Shown: positions 33,756 to 44,626, counted from the stretch's first letter. The stretch: 64,000 bases of DNA from Watersipora subatra (GCF_963576615.1 NC_088716.1:63600728-63664727); one strand, 5' to 3'. The notes: generated by a model from the letters alone, not told the origin. Made by a program: numbers and translations.

Positions 33756-34298
33756 CTCCCACATAGTTTTGACATGTTGAGCCTGGCTTACATACTCATC
33801 AATTCCATAGCGAACCAGGGGTTTACATTCGCAAGCAGATAAGCGTCGCTGTTGCCCTTCACCAATGCATTGCCCAGAGAAGTTAGGAGTTGTCTGTTCA
33901 TTTACTGAATATTCAACAACAATAGATTTCTGCTTTGTATATTGGTCACATGATGGTTTAACGGTGTTTGTAAAGTTCGTTTCATCAAATATCACGTCTC
34001 GCCTAGTAGTGACTTTACCAGTCGATTCATCAAGCAGGCGGTATACCTTTGACTGTTTGCTGTATCCTATAAACCTTAGCTTCTGGCACTTCTTGTCAAG
34101 TTTCTGTCGCAGTTGATCTGGAACATGAGCATAAGCAATACATCCAAACACCCTTAGATTGTCTATGTTGGGTTTGCGTTCATACCACTTCTCATACGGT
34201 GTGAGATCATTCTTGTGTGAAGAAGTGGGAAGCCGATTTCTAACGTAGGCAGCAGTAGAAATGGCCTCAGCCCAGTATTGCTTTGACAATTTAGCATA
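33756..34298 (-). pseudogene. Copia integrase C-terminal region, fused to the PPT
   Basis: Continues in frame after the TGA: KQYWAEAISTAAYVRNRLPT, then LRVFGCIAYAHVP and FIGYSKQSKVYRLLD. After a linker with VRYGIDEYVSQAQ it reaches GTGGGAG (PPT) and the 3' LTR. The reverse transcriptase and RNase H expected after the linker are missing. Confidence 0.88.
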
Positions 34299-34979
34299 TC
34301 ACAACATTGAACGTGCTGTTTCACACAGAGTTCTATTCATTCGCTCAGCAACACTATTTTGTGCTAGTGAGTAGGCTGATGTGAGTTCATGATGAATACC
34401 TTTAGAATTCAAGTAGTCAGCAAATTCTTGAGACAAGTATTCACCACCTCTATCTGATCTCAGTCTTTGAATGGTTTTTCCAGATTGGTTGGCTGTATAT
34501 GCTTCAAACTCTTTGAGCTTCTCAGGTACCTCAGATCTGTTTCTAAGAAAAAACACAGCACAGCATCTAAAAAAATCGTCTATAAAAGTAACAAAATATT
34601 TGCTACCTCCAATTGATTCTGTTTCTATTGTACAAACGTCAGAATGTACTAGTTTTAGCTTACGGGCAGCCTTGATATCTCCCACAGGTTTGAAGGGTTT
34701 ACGAGTCATCTTCCCTTCAGCACAGCTTTCACAGAAGGAAAAGTTCATTGCAGGTAAGCTTGTAGCACAGACTATATTTCCTTTGATCAGTTTTTTCAGA
34801 GTAGAGTCATTCACATGTACTAGACATTGATGCCAAATCTCTGCGCTAGCAGTGTTTGCATATTGAGTTTCAGTTTGTACACAGTCTAGACTGAACAGCT
34901 TATTAGCTAGTGATCCCATGGTCCTAACTCGACCACTAGCATATTTAATCCAACATCGAGTATGGCCGAACTGAACAAT
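34299..34979 (-). pseudogene. Copia integrase (zinc and DDE core)
   Basis: GAG-pre-integrase zinc motif (WHQCLVHVN ... FCESCAEGK) followed by the integrase core with Asp in LVHSDVC, Asp in LRSDRGGEY and Glu in NSVAERMNRTL. The triad is intact, but a TGA at 34299-34301 ends the frame. Confidence 0.9.
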
Positions 34980-35000
34980 TTAGCCTTTCTTAGTGGCAGC

Positions 35001-35522
35001 TCAAACTGAAAATAAATTGCTAGCTAGCTGAGGGACATGAAGTACATTGTAAAATACAGATGCACATTGAACTCTATGATTGAGCTTTAGCATCACTTTT
35101 ACAGCACCAACTCCCACAGCTTCAACTGTTCGACCATCACCTAGGTTGACCATTTCTATATGTTGTAGCTTCTTGTTGCTATTCAAACTTTCCCTGTTAG
35201 GTGACATATGATGCAATGCTCCAAAGTCAATTAGCCAGGGTGAGCTACTGTGCAATGAAAATGTGTTGCCATGATGAGTGATAAATGTAAATTCATTGCC
35301 TACACAGTCATTGTCACTTTCACATACCGTTTTTTTACATTCACTTCTTAACTGCGCGTTCTGTCGGCATCTGCCCTCTGAGCATTCTGGTGACTTGTGC
35401 CCAGGCTCGTTGCAGTTGTAGCAAATAATAGGTTTTCTGGCTTTAGGCTGCTTTCTTGACACCAATGCAGAGTCAGATGCACTGGCAGAACTAGATTCAT
35501 CTGAGTTTTGCTCATTACGTTT
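35001..35522 (-). pseudogene. Copia gag end, zinc knuckle and protease
   Basis: Contains a CCHC knuckle CYNCNEPGHKSPEC and a protease-like region WLIDFGALHHMSP in which the usual Asp-Ser/Thr-Gly is Asp-Phe-Gly, so the protease active site is damaged. Ends in frame at a TGA, with a second stop ~20 bases later. Confidence 0.88.
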
Positions 35523-35914
35523 TGTCAATATAATCTGCATCAGACTGTTACCTTTGTACACGCATGTTGCGCAATCGTTGAATAGCTAGTGTTGCATTGC
35601 ACAATAGTTAAATTCCTTACGTAGTATTGCGCAATCCATGGTTGAGTCATACTATTTCTTTATCAACACAGTTCACTTACTCAGTTATTACGCAATATTC
35701 TATTTTTAGCAACTGACTAATAATGCTGTTTTTTCTGGAAATTACTGGAATAATGTTTTAGTATATAAAGACTGACTTGCTGCTGGCTTGGGGGATTCAT
35801 TATTCATTTGCAATAAAGGCAATGTCTAGTGAAAAGTTTGAATCTTCTCTTGATAGACCCGCACAAGGGGCCGTATATAAGAACTCGGGGTGTCACCACA
35901 TCTACTGTGTGACA
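35523..35914 (+). repeat. Gypsy-type 5' LTR
   Basis: TGTCAATATAATCTGCATCA ... CTACTGTGTGACA; inverted TGTCA/TGACA ends. TATATAAAG and GTATATAAGAACTC near 35762 and 35873 are possible promoter elements. Confidence 0.95.
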
Positions 35915-35918
35915 TATT

Positions 35919-35936
35919 TGGGGGCTTGACCGGGAT
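35919..35936 (+). other. Gypsy-type primer-binding site (tRNA-Pro-like)
   Basis: TGGGGGCTTGACCGGGAT lies four bases after the LTR and agrees at 16 of 18 positions with the classical retroviral tRNA-Pro PBS. Confidence 0.7.
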
Positions 35937-36102
35937 CATCTACCTTAGCCAGAATTATTCTGAGGACCAGGGGTCTAGTAGGTGATCTCATTGGTGGATA
36001 TTACATCCAAGAATCTACGAATCATTACGATTGGAATCGTATTAAATCTGCCAGAGCTATTCTAGAAAAACTAGAAATTACTTCAACTAAGCTAAACTCA
36101 AG

Positions 36103-38565
36103 ATGGCGAACTTATCAGAACTCATCAAACTTGGAAAAGAAATGGGATACAAAGCAGAGCCACTGCAGAACTTCATTAGAGAACAGCAAGAGCTCCAACG
36201 AATAGAGCGGGAAAAAAATAGAGAACTTGAAAAACTGAAAATAGAAGCAGAAGAAAGAGAGAAACAGCGAGAAGCAGAAGAAAGAGAGAAACAGCGAAAA
36301 GCAGAAGAAAGAGAGAAACAGCGAGAAGCAGAAGAAAGAGAGAAACAGCGAGAAGCAGAAGAAAGAGAGAAACAGCGAGAAGCAGAAGAAGGAGAGAAAC
36401 AGCGAGAAGCAGAAGAGAGAGACAAAAATAGACAAATTGAGCTACGGAAAATCGAGTTAGATTACGAACTTGAGTTAGAAAAAGCCGAATTTAACGAACA
36501 ATTACGTTCACACTCACCAGGACTCAATTCAACAGCATCAACAGAATCTACCAGAAGGCTCCCGAAGCTGCCAGTGTTTGTAGATGGAAAAGACACTATT
36601 GATAGCTACTTACAGCGGTTTGAGAGATTTTCAACAAATCAAGCCTGGGATAAAAAGGACTGGGCAACGTATCTCAGTGCTTTGCTATCTGGAGCTGCAC
36701 TGGAAGTATACTCACGGTTGAATGAAACGGATGCTCAAGACTATGACATTTTAAAAAAACAACTGATGAAGAGGTATGACCTTACAGAAGATGGATACAG
36801 AATAAAATTTCGCACAGTTCGGCCCCTGCCAGATGAAAGTCCTAGCCAACTATTGGTACGGATCACAACCTACTATGACAAATGGTTCGAAATGACAGAA
36901 ATGGCAAAAGATTGGAAGAGTGCTAGAAATCTTGCGGTAAGAGAACAGTTTATCCGAGCCTGTCCAAAAGAGCTAGCTTGTCACCTAAACGAGCAGGAAA
37001 AAGACCTCAACTACGATTTTCCCAGGCTAGCAGAAACAGCAGAGCGTTTTTTACATGCACATAAAATAAAATTCTATCAGGAGAAACGAGAAAAAGAAAC
37101 ACTGACAACAGCGAAGAGATGTTTCCGATGCCAATCAACTACACATTTAGCTAGCAATTGTCCTAACCAGAAAAACAATGACCGAACATGGTGTACGTTT
37201 TGTAAAAGAGGGGGGCATGGTTTAGAAGAGTGTAAAAGAAAACCCCTTGAGCCAAGATATAAGCAGCGGGCAGCAGCACTCCAGGAAGAAGACGACCGGC
37301 AAGAAGAGGATAATGTTATCACCTTAGATGGGAAAAGATATGCACCCGTGGCATGCTGTTCTGACCAGAGCTTCACAGAGCAAGGAGGCGTTCAATCCGT
37401 CAAAGGGATAGTCAATGGGAAGCTAGTAGATGTACTGCGAGACACTGGTTGCTCAACAATAATTATTAAGGAAGCATTGATTGGAAAAGACCAACGGACT
37501 GGGCAACATCAATGGATAGAGATGGCAGACAGAAGTGTTGTAAAAGCACCTGAAGTAGTGATCGAAATCAATTCTCCCTATTACAGTGGAAAAACTAAAG
37601 CACTCGCACTTAAAGATCCACTCTACCCACTTCTAATTGGTAACATTCCGGGAGCTCGATGTTACAACAATCCTGATAGAGACTGGTCAGAACAAGCAGC
37701 TATCACCACTAGATCACAGAAAAAGGTTATTAAAAAACCGTTGTCACCACTAAACGTTGGTAAACCTATCAAGGAGGTTGACGTAACTCGCCAAGAACTC
37801 ATTAAAATGCAAAGGGAAGATGCAGAGATGAACAAATACTGGACAATGGATCCCAGCAACAAAGGCGACCAAGTCGTTTCATTTGCTACAAGGAATGGAC
37901 TTTTATACCGAATCTATCGGCATCCAAGTTACAACAACGGGGAAGAGGTAGCTCAAATAATGGTGCCACAATGCTTGAGGAGTAACGTTTTACAGTTGGC
38001 GCATGAAGGACCATTAGCCGGACATCTTGGGGTAAAGAAAACAATTAACAGAATACAGACACAGTTTTACTGGCCAGGAATGCATGGCGACACGACGCGA
38101 TTTTGCAAGTCTTGTGATATTTGCCAACGAACCATCAAGAAAGGAAACATTTCTCGATTTAAGCTAGTCCCGATGCCGCTCATTGATACACCCTTTAAAA
38201 GAGTTGCTGTCGATTTGGTCGGACCCATCATTCCAGCAAGTGAATCCGGACACCGATATATACTAACCTTAGTCGATTATGCGACCCGATACCCAGAAGC
38301 TATACCATTGAAAAACATTTCAACCGAAGCAGTCGCTGAAGCACTCCTTGACATGTTCAGCAGACTGGGAATACCAGAGGAAATCCTAAGTGACATGGGC
38401 ACACAGTTTACCTCAGATCTCATGAAAGAAGTATCTTGTCTTCTTCAAGTTCAGCAGCTAATGACAACACCCTATCATCCAATGTGCAATGGACTCGTAG
38501 AACGGTTTAATGGGACCTTGAAGACTATGCTGAAGAGGCTGTGTGCCAACAATCCTAAACAATAG
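36103..38565 (+). CDS. Gypsy-type gag-protease-integrase ORF (first 820 codons of the polyprotein)
   Basis: ATG at 36103 (MANLSELIKLGKEMGYKAEP). A glutamate/arginine coiled coil follows (REAEEREKQ units, 36235-36420, themselves a 27-bp tandem repeat). Then a Gag region with LPVFVDGKDTIDSYLQRFER, two zinc knuckles (CFRCQSTTHLASNC near 37119, CTFCKRGGHGLEEC near 37194), protease DTGCS (37441), integrase zinc (H...H...CKSCDIC, 38002-38130) and integrase core (VAVDLVGP; SDMGTQFTSD; GLVERFNGTLK) with its acidic triad. A TAG at 38563 ends it, apparently a recent nonsense change because homology continues in frame. Confidence 0.93.
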   Translation: MANLSELIKLGKEMGYKAEPLQNFIREQQELQRIEREKNRELEKLKIEAEEREKQREAEEREKQRKAEEREKQREAEEREKQREAEEREKQREAEEGEKQREAEERDKNRQIELRKIELDYELELEKAEFNEQLRSHSPGLNSTASTESTRRLPKLPVFVDGKDTIDSYLQRFERFSTNQAWDKKDWATYLSALLSGAALEVYSRLNETDAQDYDILKKQLMKRYDLTEDGYRIKFRTVRPLPDESPSQLLVRITTYYDKWFEMTEMAKDWKSARNLAVREQFIRACPKELACHLNEQEKDLNYDFPRLAETAERFLHAHKIKFYQEKREKETLTTAKRCFRCQSTTHLASNCPNQKNNDRTWCTFCKRGGHGLEECKRKPLEPRYKQRAAALQEEDDRQEEDNVITLDGKRYAPVACCSDQSFTEQGGVQSVKGIVNGKLVDVLRDTGCSTIIIKEALIGKDQRTGQHQWIEMADRSVVKAPEVVIEINSPYYSGKTKALALKDPLYPLLIGNIPGARCYNNPDRDWSEQAAITTRSQKKVIKKPLSPLNVGKPIKEVDVTRQELIKMQREDAEMNKYWTMDPSNKGDQVVSFATRNGLLYRIYRHPSYNNGEEVAQIMVPQCLRSNVLQLAHEGPLAGHLGVKKTINRIQTQFYWPGMHGDTTRFCKSCDICQRTIKKGNISRFKLVPMPLIDTPFKRVAVDLVGPIIPASESGHRYILTLVDYATRYPEAIPLKNISTEAVAEALLDMFSRLGIPEEILSDMGTQFTSDLMKEVSCLLQVQQLMTTPYHPMCNGLVERFNGTLKTMLKRLCANNPKQ

Positions 38566-40599
38566 AACCGTTTTATCAACGCGGCATTATTTGCATATAG
38601 GGAGGCTCCTCAAGAAGCAACAGGCTTTTCACCGTTTGAACTGCTATACGGACAAACTGTTAAAGGACCCATGCCAATCCTAAAACAGCTATGGTCAGGA
38701 GAGAATCAAGACGAAGAAACTATGACAACATACAAATATGTGCTAGAGCTACGACAGAAGCTAGATGATATGATGAATTTGGCACAATGCTCGTTAAAAA
38801 AGTCCCAGCAATGAAATAAGTTATACTTTGACAAACATGCAAAGGACAGAAAATTTCAAAATGGAGATAAGGTCCTTGTTCTGTTACCTACTCACTCTAG
38901 CAAGCTGTTGATGCAGTGGAAAGGACCCTATTCCATCATTAAATCTAATCACAGTTCTAACAACTATTTGATTCGTATTATGGAAGGAAAGGAGAAAACC
39001 TTTCACGCTAACCTGCTAAAAAAATACTACGATCGAGCTGAGGATAAGGCAGATTATGCGTTGTGCGCCAGGATTACAAGTGCCGACCTTTCTAGCGAGA
39101 ATATCTCATCAAACGAATATGAAGACGTCATTCCTGCTTTAAATCGCGAAGGTGCAAATGCACTCAATTATGGGGATCAACTCAGCACATCTGAGAAAGA
39201 GGAAGTTTATAAAATTGTGAGCCAATTCAAAGAAGTCTTCAATGATATACCTGGTAGTACAAGTATAATAGAGCATAAAATAAATCTCACGAGTGAGGAA
39301 CCGATTAAACGGAAACCATATCCGGTACCATACGCCTTAAGGGAACAGCTACAAAAGGACCTCGATGAAATGGAAACTCTAGGTATTATCCAAAAATCCC
39401 AGTCTCTTTATTCTGCGCCGATCGTACTCGTTCCTAAGCCTGATGGATCTAAACGCATCTGTGTGGATTATCGAAGATTAAATAAAGTAACAGTGTTTGA
39501 TCCTGAGCCGATGGCAACAGCAGAGGGTCTATTTCAAAAACTCGGGAAAGCAAAATACTTTAGCAAAATTGATCTCTCAAAAGGTTATTGGCAGATTCCG
39601 GTGCGAAAACAAGATGTGTTAAAAACAGCATTCACTACCCATTCTGGAGTGTACGAGTTCCTCAAAATGCCCTTCGGAATGATGAATTCAGGTGCCATAT
39701 TTGTAAGGGCAATGAGAAAGCTGTTATACGGGCTCAAGAATGTGGAGAATTACATTGACGACACTTTAGTTTACACTGAAACATGGGAAGAGCATAAGCT
39801 TGCTTTGATACAGTTATTCTCAAAATTGAAAGAGGAGAAATTCACAGTAAAGCCGTCTAAATGCGTCATTGCTTCGTCCAGTTTGGACTTCATTGGTCAT
39901 CATATATCTTCTGGGGAACTAACTCCCACTTAGCAGAACGTGGAAAAAGTCAGAAGGCAGCATCGCCCGAAGACAAAAAAGCAAATTCGTTCGTTTCTCG
40001 GATTGACCGGCTATTATAGATCTTTCATTCCTAATTACTCGACGATAGCAGCTCCTCTTACTGACACTACTCGCAAGGGAATGCCAAACGTTGTAAGCTG
40101 GAAAACACCGCAAGAAAAATCTTTCAACTCTCTCATGCATGCCATTCTGACTGCACCAGTATTAAAGTTGCCAGAACCGGATAAGATGTTTATCTTGAGA
40201 ACAGATGCATCAGTGCTAGGCCTAGGTGCTGTCCTCATGCAGGAGTATGAAGGAATTTGTCACCCTGTAAGCTATGCCAGTAGAAAGCTTTTACCACGAG
40301 AAACACGGTACGCCACTATTGAAAAGGAATGTATGGCGATAGTTTGGGCTATCAAAAAGTTTGAACTTTATCGGAGCGGATGTGAGTTTGTGCTACAGAC
40401 TGATCATCACCCTCTAGCCTACATGAATAGCGCAAAGTTTGATAACAAGCGTATCATGAGATGGGCTATGGCAATACAGGAACATCGGATGCGGATTCAG
40501 TATATCAAAGGAAAGGATAACATTGGAGCCGATTTCATGAGCCGTGTGTATGCAGATTATGATTATGAAGGATTTCCAACTCTAGAGAAATCCTCTTAA
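38566..40599 (+). pseudogene. Gypsy-type integrase end, reverse transcriptase and RNase H
   Basis: Continues in the same frame: integrase tail, a GPY/F module (MQWKGPYSII at about 38911), then reverse transcriptase (LVPKPDGSKRICVDYRRLNK; FSKIDLSKGYWQIPV; LKMPFGMMNSGA; YIDD near 39752) and RNase H (LRTDASVLGLGAVL; IEKECMAIVWAIKKFELY; LQTDHHPLAYM). The last codons lie 9 bases before the PPT. In-frame TGA near 38812 and TAG near 39931 break it. The YIDD residues are intact. Confidence 0.93.
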
Positions 40600-40608
40600 A
40601 AAGGGGGA

Positions 40609-41003
40609 TGTCAATATAATCTGCATCAGATTATATTGTACCTTTGTACACGCATGTTGCGCAATCGTTGAATAGCTAATGTTGCATTGCGCAATAGTTA
40701 AATTCCTTACGTAGTATTGCGCAATCCATGGTTGAGTCATACTATTTCTTTATTAACACAGTTCACTTACTCAGTTATTACACAATATTCTATTTTTAGA
40801 AACCGACTAATAATGCTGTTTTTTCTGGAAATTACTGGAATAATGTTTTAGTATATAAAGACTGACTTGCTGCTGGCTTGGGGGATTCATTATTCATTTG
40901 CAATAAAAGTAACGTCTAGTGAAAAGTTTGAATCTTCTCTTGATAGACCCGCACAAGGGGTCGTATATAAGAACTCGGGTGTCACCACATCTACTGTGTG
41001 ACA
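40609..41003 (+). repeat. Gypsy-type 3' LTR
   Basis: Preceded by the polypurine tract AAAAAGGGGGA. Near copy of 35523-35914 with a small insertion (ATTATATTGT instead of ACTGTT) near the start. Confidence 0.95.
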
Positions 41004-41569
41004 CGTTTCAACTCTTCATTTATCAATGACTGCTGAGCAAACTCAAGACTCAAGTTGTCTACTCTTGCTTCTAATGCTGTTGCAAGATGAGCATAGCTGT
41101 TTGGAAGGCTGCCTAAGAGCGTGACTACTTGATCTTCTTCAGAAATTGGTGCATCGATGGCGGCGAGTTTATCTGTAAGTCCTTTCATGTGTTTCAAGTG
41201 CTGTTCTACAGGTGTACCCTCCTTCATTACTGTTCTGAAATATTGTTTCTTAAGAAATAACTTGTTTGCTAGTGTATTGCGCTCAAAATGGTTTTGAAGC
41301 TGCTTCCATGCTACATCAGGTGCTTCTGTATCTGTTATTAAGTAGAGAAGTTCAGTACTAACAGACAGAGCAATTACCGAGAAAGCTTTACGATACCTGG
41401 ATTTAAAAGCAGTTTTCAGTGCTTGATCAGCCGAACTTTCTGGTGTTTTCTCAGTACCATCCACGATATCGTATAGATCCTTTACCAGCAAAATGTGTTT
41501 CATCTGAAACTTCCATGTCTGATAGTTCTGACTGTCCAACTTATCTATTGTCCATTTATCACTATCCAT
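41004..41569 (-). pseudogene. Copia gag, N-terminal part
   Basis: Starts ATG at 41569 (MDSDKWTIDKLDSQNYQTWK), a UBN2/copia-type Gag. Open to 41004, where the gypsy-type LTR interrupts it. The frame continues without shift on the far side of the insertion (35522 downward), taking the 5-bp duplication into account. Confidence 0.9.
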
Positions 41570-41629
41570 TGTAAAATGAGAGATAGAATCTAAGTTCTGG
41601 TTTCGAACTCGTGTACAGCTTCTTTGGTT

Positions 41630-41649
41630 GCCTGTCTGGACCCATAACC
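41630..41649 (-). other. Copia primer-binding site, half-tRNA type
   Basis: Immediately after the LTR the minus strand reads GGTTATGGGTCCAG, closely like the Drosophila copia PBS, which pairs with the anticodon region of initiator tRNA-Met rather than the CCA end. Confidence 0.65.
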
Positions 41650-41849
41650 TGTTATTCTTGTATATTTGAAAGCTAAACAGCCACTGACTTACTACATAAG
41701 TGAGACAAGAGAGTAAAAAGATTATTACGTAAGAATAACGTAACAGATGAGTAAGTCGACATGAACAAAGAGTCTGACAACGGCTATATACAAATACAAG
41801 ATAATGACTGTGGTCAATGCCAACAACTAGTACATGTACATATTCAACA
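41650..41849 (-). repeat. Copia 5' LTR (200 bp)
   Basis: TG...CA-type ends in minus orientation, ~90% like 33552-33755 by eye. The gag leader follows at lower coordinates. Confidence 0.92.
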
Positions 41850-41902
41850 ACTCCTATCATCACTACCAATTTTATTACTAATACTACTGATTAAAGCTTT
41901 AA

Positions 41903-42775
41903 AAGTTGACTAGCAACAAAATTCACATTACAGTTATTTGATATGAAAAGATTCACCGTGTCTTACTCTGCTGTGTTGTATGTGCCAAATATGTGCAAAT
42001 GAGATTACAAGCTCTTAAAAGCTCAAAGATGAACATTTAATCGCAGCCACACAAAACCGCCGTAGTTAGGATTCTCTTTCCAAAACGGCTCAAATGTGAC
42101 GTAGCTGTGTTAGATGGTTTCTGTTTACACTCCATGCAACCTTAATCATCGAAATATTTTACAATTATACTTCACACATTCAATAAAACCATGTCTATTG
42201 TTCTTACGCGTTTATTTTATCGTCATTTTAACGTTGTCACTTTTAGCTGTGATATCTGATAACTTACCGTAAAAATTTGTTTAATTTTTTAGCCTTAGCT
42301 TGAAGGACTACATATCATGGTCTGATAATCATGACGAGCCTGTTGGTCATTTGTGATAATCGAAAAGTGCTGCAGAAATTATTTTCGAAGTATTGGATCA
42401 CATGATCAGATTACGACTTGCCGATTAGACCAAACCGAAACAAAACTGTAAAGTAGCGAGCATCTATATTTGATAAGGGATCTTCTGTAAACCCCGAAAG
42501 GTTTGTCATAAACTAGTGCTACGATAAGTTTATATTGAGCTTTTTATTGCCCTTTCAATTCACGTGAGAACATCACGTGACAAGACGATGACCAAATTTC
42601 ATGGCTACGTCAGAGAAATAAAGAGATTCCAATCTACGGCGGCTTTTCGTTTTTGAGCTTTTAAGAGCTTGTAATCAAATTTTCACATATGTGGCACTTA
42701 CAACACAACAGAGTAAGACATTGTGAATCTTTTGATACCAAACAACTTAATGTGAATTTTGTTGCAAGTCAACTT
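41903..42775 (-). mobile_element. 873-bp TTAA-flanked MITE, copy 2 (inverted)
   Basis: TIR AAGTTGACTAGCAACAAAAT / GTTGCAAGTCAACTT, TTAA at 41899-41902 and 42776-42779. The interior matches the reverse complement of 4769-5641. Same length, several substitutions. Confidence 0.87.
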
Positions 42776-43195
42776 TTAATTAATTAAGGGTGTTCTTATA
42801 GCATATGCTAGCTAACATTACATCTAGAGACAAGGCTAAACTGTGCTATTATATAGATTAAGCTCAACAACAACAAATGAAGTCATGCAGGTTGTAATTT
42901 TTTTTAACAAAGGCTTCTAATTGGCAACTACAAAATGAAATTCTTTACAATATTGTACCGTGCTAAACAATGACTTTAAAACGAACATAACAAGTTTAGA
43001 ACTCGTCTCTATCTTTACCTGATGAAAGGTAGTGCAATACTGATTTCTTCTCCTCGGAGTCAACACTCCACTCTCCTAGCTTATATATTCGGTTGCAGTT
43101 GCTGTCAGTCGTGTAGTGATTGGTACGACTAAACTTCGCGGTGTGTCCATGTGTCAGCCTCTCTCTTACTGAACAGACCAAACTTTGTAGAGAAT

Positions 43196-43224
43196 TCATA
43201 AAACTTTAGCTCTAGTATCTCCAC
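43196..43224 (-). CDS. Possible terminal exon, unknown minus-strand gene
   Basis: Acceptor GTGGTTGCTTCAG, phase-compatible with 44627-44791, encodes GDTRAKVL then TGA. Very short. A longer alternative acceptor at ...TGTGTGTCAG would add VVKLSAFYVVASG in the same frame. Treat as tentative. Confidence 0.3.
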
Positions 43225-43631
43225 CTGAAGCAACCACATAGAATGCTGACAATTTAACAACCTGACACACAGTTTGGTTCAATGAGCTGACTATTTAGTT
43301 GACTAGAATTGACCTGACACGCAATACTTGTCAGGCACTTGCAAATAGCTGTCACTTCCAGTCAAATTTTTAATTACTTGGAATGAGTCGGATTTACTTG
43401 ACTGCTGCTCTTTTCCATAGAAATGATTCAAGGTTTCAACCAAAAAGTGGTGTTCGTACAACAGACCAACTCTTTTGCCCCTACTTTATTTTACTACAAT
43501 TATAGGAAACTGAGTAATCAAAAAACCTTAAAGTACCAATGAATATCACATCGAAAATGAGGTTACAAAGTAATCGATAAGCATATAAGCTTTTGTGTCT
43601 GGCTTTATATTACACTTTGAATTGCAAGGAT

Positions 43632-44408
43632 ACAGTGGTATTAAGAATACGGTGAAATTAAAAATACGGTGGAATTAAAAATACAGTGAAATTAAAGATA
43701 TGGTGGAATTAAGGATACAGTGGAATTAAGGACACAGTGAAACTAAAGATTCAGCGGAATTAAAGACACAGTGGTATTAAGGATACAGTAGAATTCAGGA
43801 TACAGTAAAATTAAGATTACAGTGAGTACAGTAGAATTCAGGATACAATAGAATTAAGATTACAGTGAGTACAATAAAATTCAGGATACAGTAGAATTAA
43901 GATTACAGTGAGTACAGTAGAATTTAGGATACAGTAGAATTAAGATTACAGTGAGTACAGTAGAATTCAGGATACACTAGAATTAAGATTACAGTGAGTA
44001 CAGTAGAATTCAGGATACAGTAGAATTACGATTACAGTGAGTACAGTAGAATTTAGGATACAGTAGAATTAAGATTACAGTGAGTACAGTAGAATTCAGG
44101 ATACACTAGAATTAATATTACAGTGAGAACAGTAGAATTCAGGATACAGTAGAATTAATATTACAGTGAGTACAGTAGAATTCAGGATACAATAGAATTA
44201 AGATTACAGTGAGTACAGTAGAATTCAGGATACAGTAGAATTAATATTACAGTGAGTACAGTAGAATTCAGGATACAATAGAATTAAGATTACAGTGAGT
44301 ACAGTAGAATTCAGGATACAGTAGAATTACGATTACAGTGAATACAGTAGAATTCAGGATACACTATAATTAAGATTACAGTGATTACAGTAGAATTCAG
44401 GATGCAGT
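43632..44408. repeat. Minisatellite, ~43-bp unit, ~17 copies
   Basis: Units pair GTACAGTAGAATTCAGGATA with ACAGTAGAATTAAGATTACA. The left edge is diverged into ~14-bp half-units (GTGGAATTAAGGAT), suggesting growth from a shorter repeat. Confidence 0.95.
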
Positions 44409-44626
44409 GAAATGGACACAAAGAAAAGTTGAGACAATGTTTGTAATGAGGTAATTGTTGTGCAGTCTTTTCTTCCTCAAAGTTCATGCATGCGGGTGTT
44501 CAGCTATGCTTTTCAAAAAGGTGGGGCTAATTCATAAAAGCATGTCTTGTAACAACGTATCGATAGCATTTGTAAATAGGAGAGCGAGAAAGGTAAATTG
44601 TATGAGAAGTCTAAAAGGATACTCAC

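Larger units (their letters stand above)
35523..41003 (+). mobile_element. Ty3/gypsy-type LTR retrotransposon, Gmr1-like domain order
   Basis: 392/395-bp LTRs, 5-bp duplication CGTTT at 35518-35522 and 41004-41008, PBS and PPT, and one reading frame from 36103 to 40599 broken only by three in-frame stops (38563, about 38812, about 39931). Pol order is protease, integrase, reverse transcriptase, RNase H. LTRs differ at about a dozen positions (~97% identical by eye), so the insertion is fairly young. Confidence 0.96.
33552..41849 (-). mobile_element. Ty1/copia LTR retrotransposon, decayed, split by a gypsy-type insertion
   Basis: LTRs 33552-33755 (3') and 41650-41849 (5') begin TGTTGAATATGTAC and end AACA. 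The 5-bp duplication ACTCC lies at 33547-33551 and 41850-41854. On the minus strand: LTR, PBS, gag, zinc knuckle, protease, integrase, PPT, LTR. Without the insertion it is only ~2.8 kb: RT and RNase H are absent. Three in-frame stops lie in pol. Confidence 0.95.

Noticed and set aside
36087..36435. Ser/Phe-rich minus-strand frames
   Set aside because: Antisense of the gag coiled-coil repeat of the gypsy-type element.
42996..43199. Minus-strand frame of 67 codons ending KDRDEF
   Set aside because: Has a donor-like CATCAG|GTAAAG but its only acceptor is weak and it conflicts in frame with the terminal exon at 43196-43224. Not strong enough to call.
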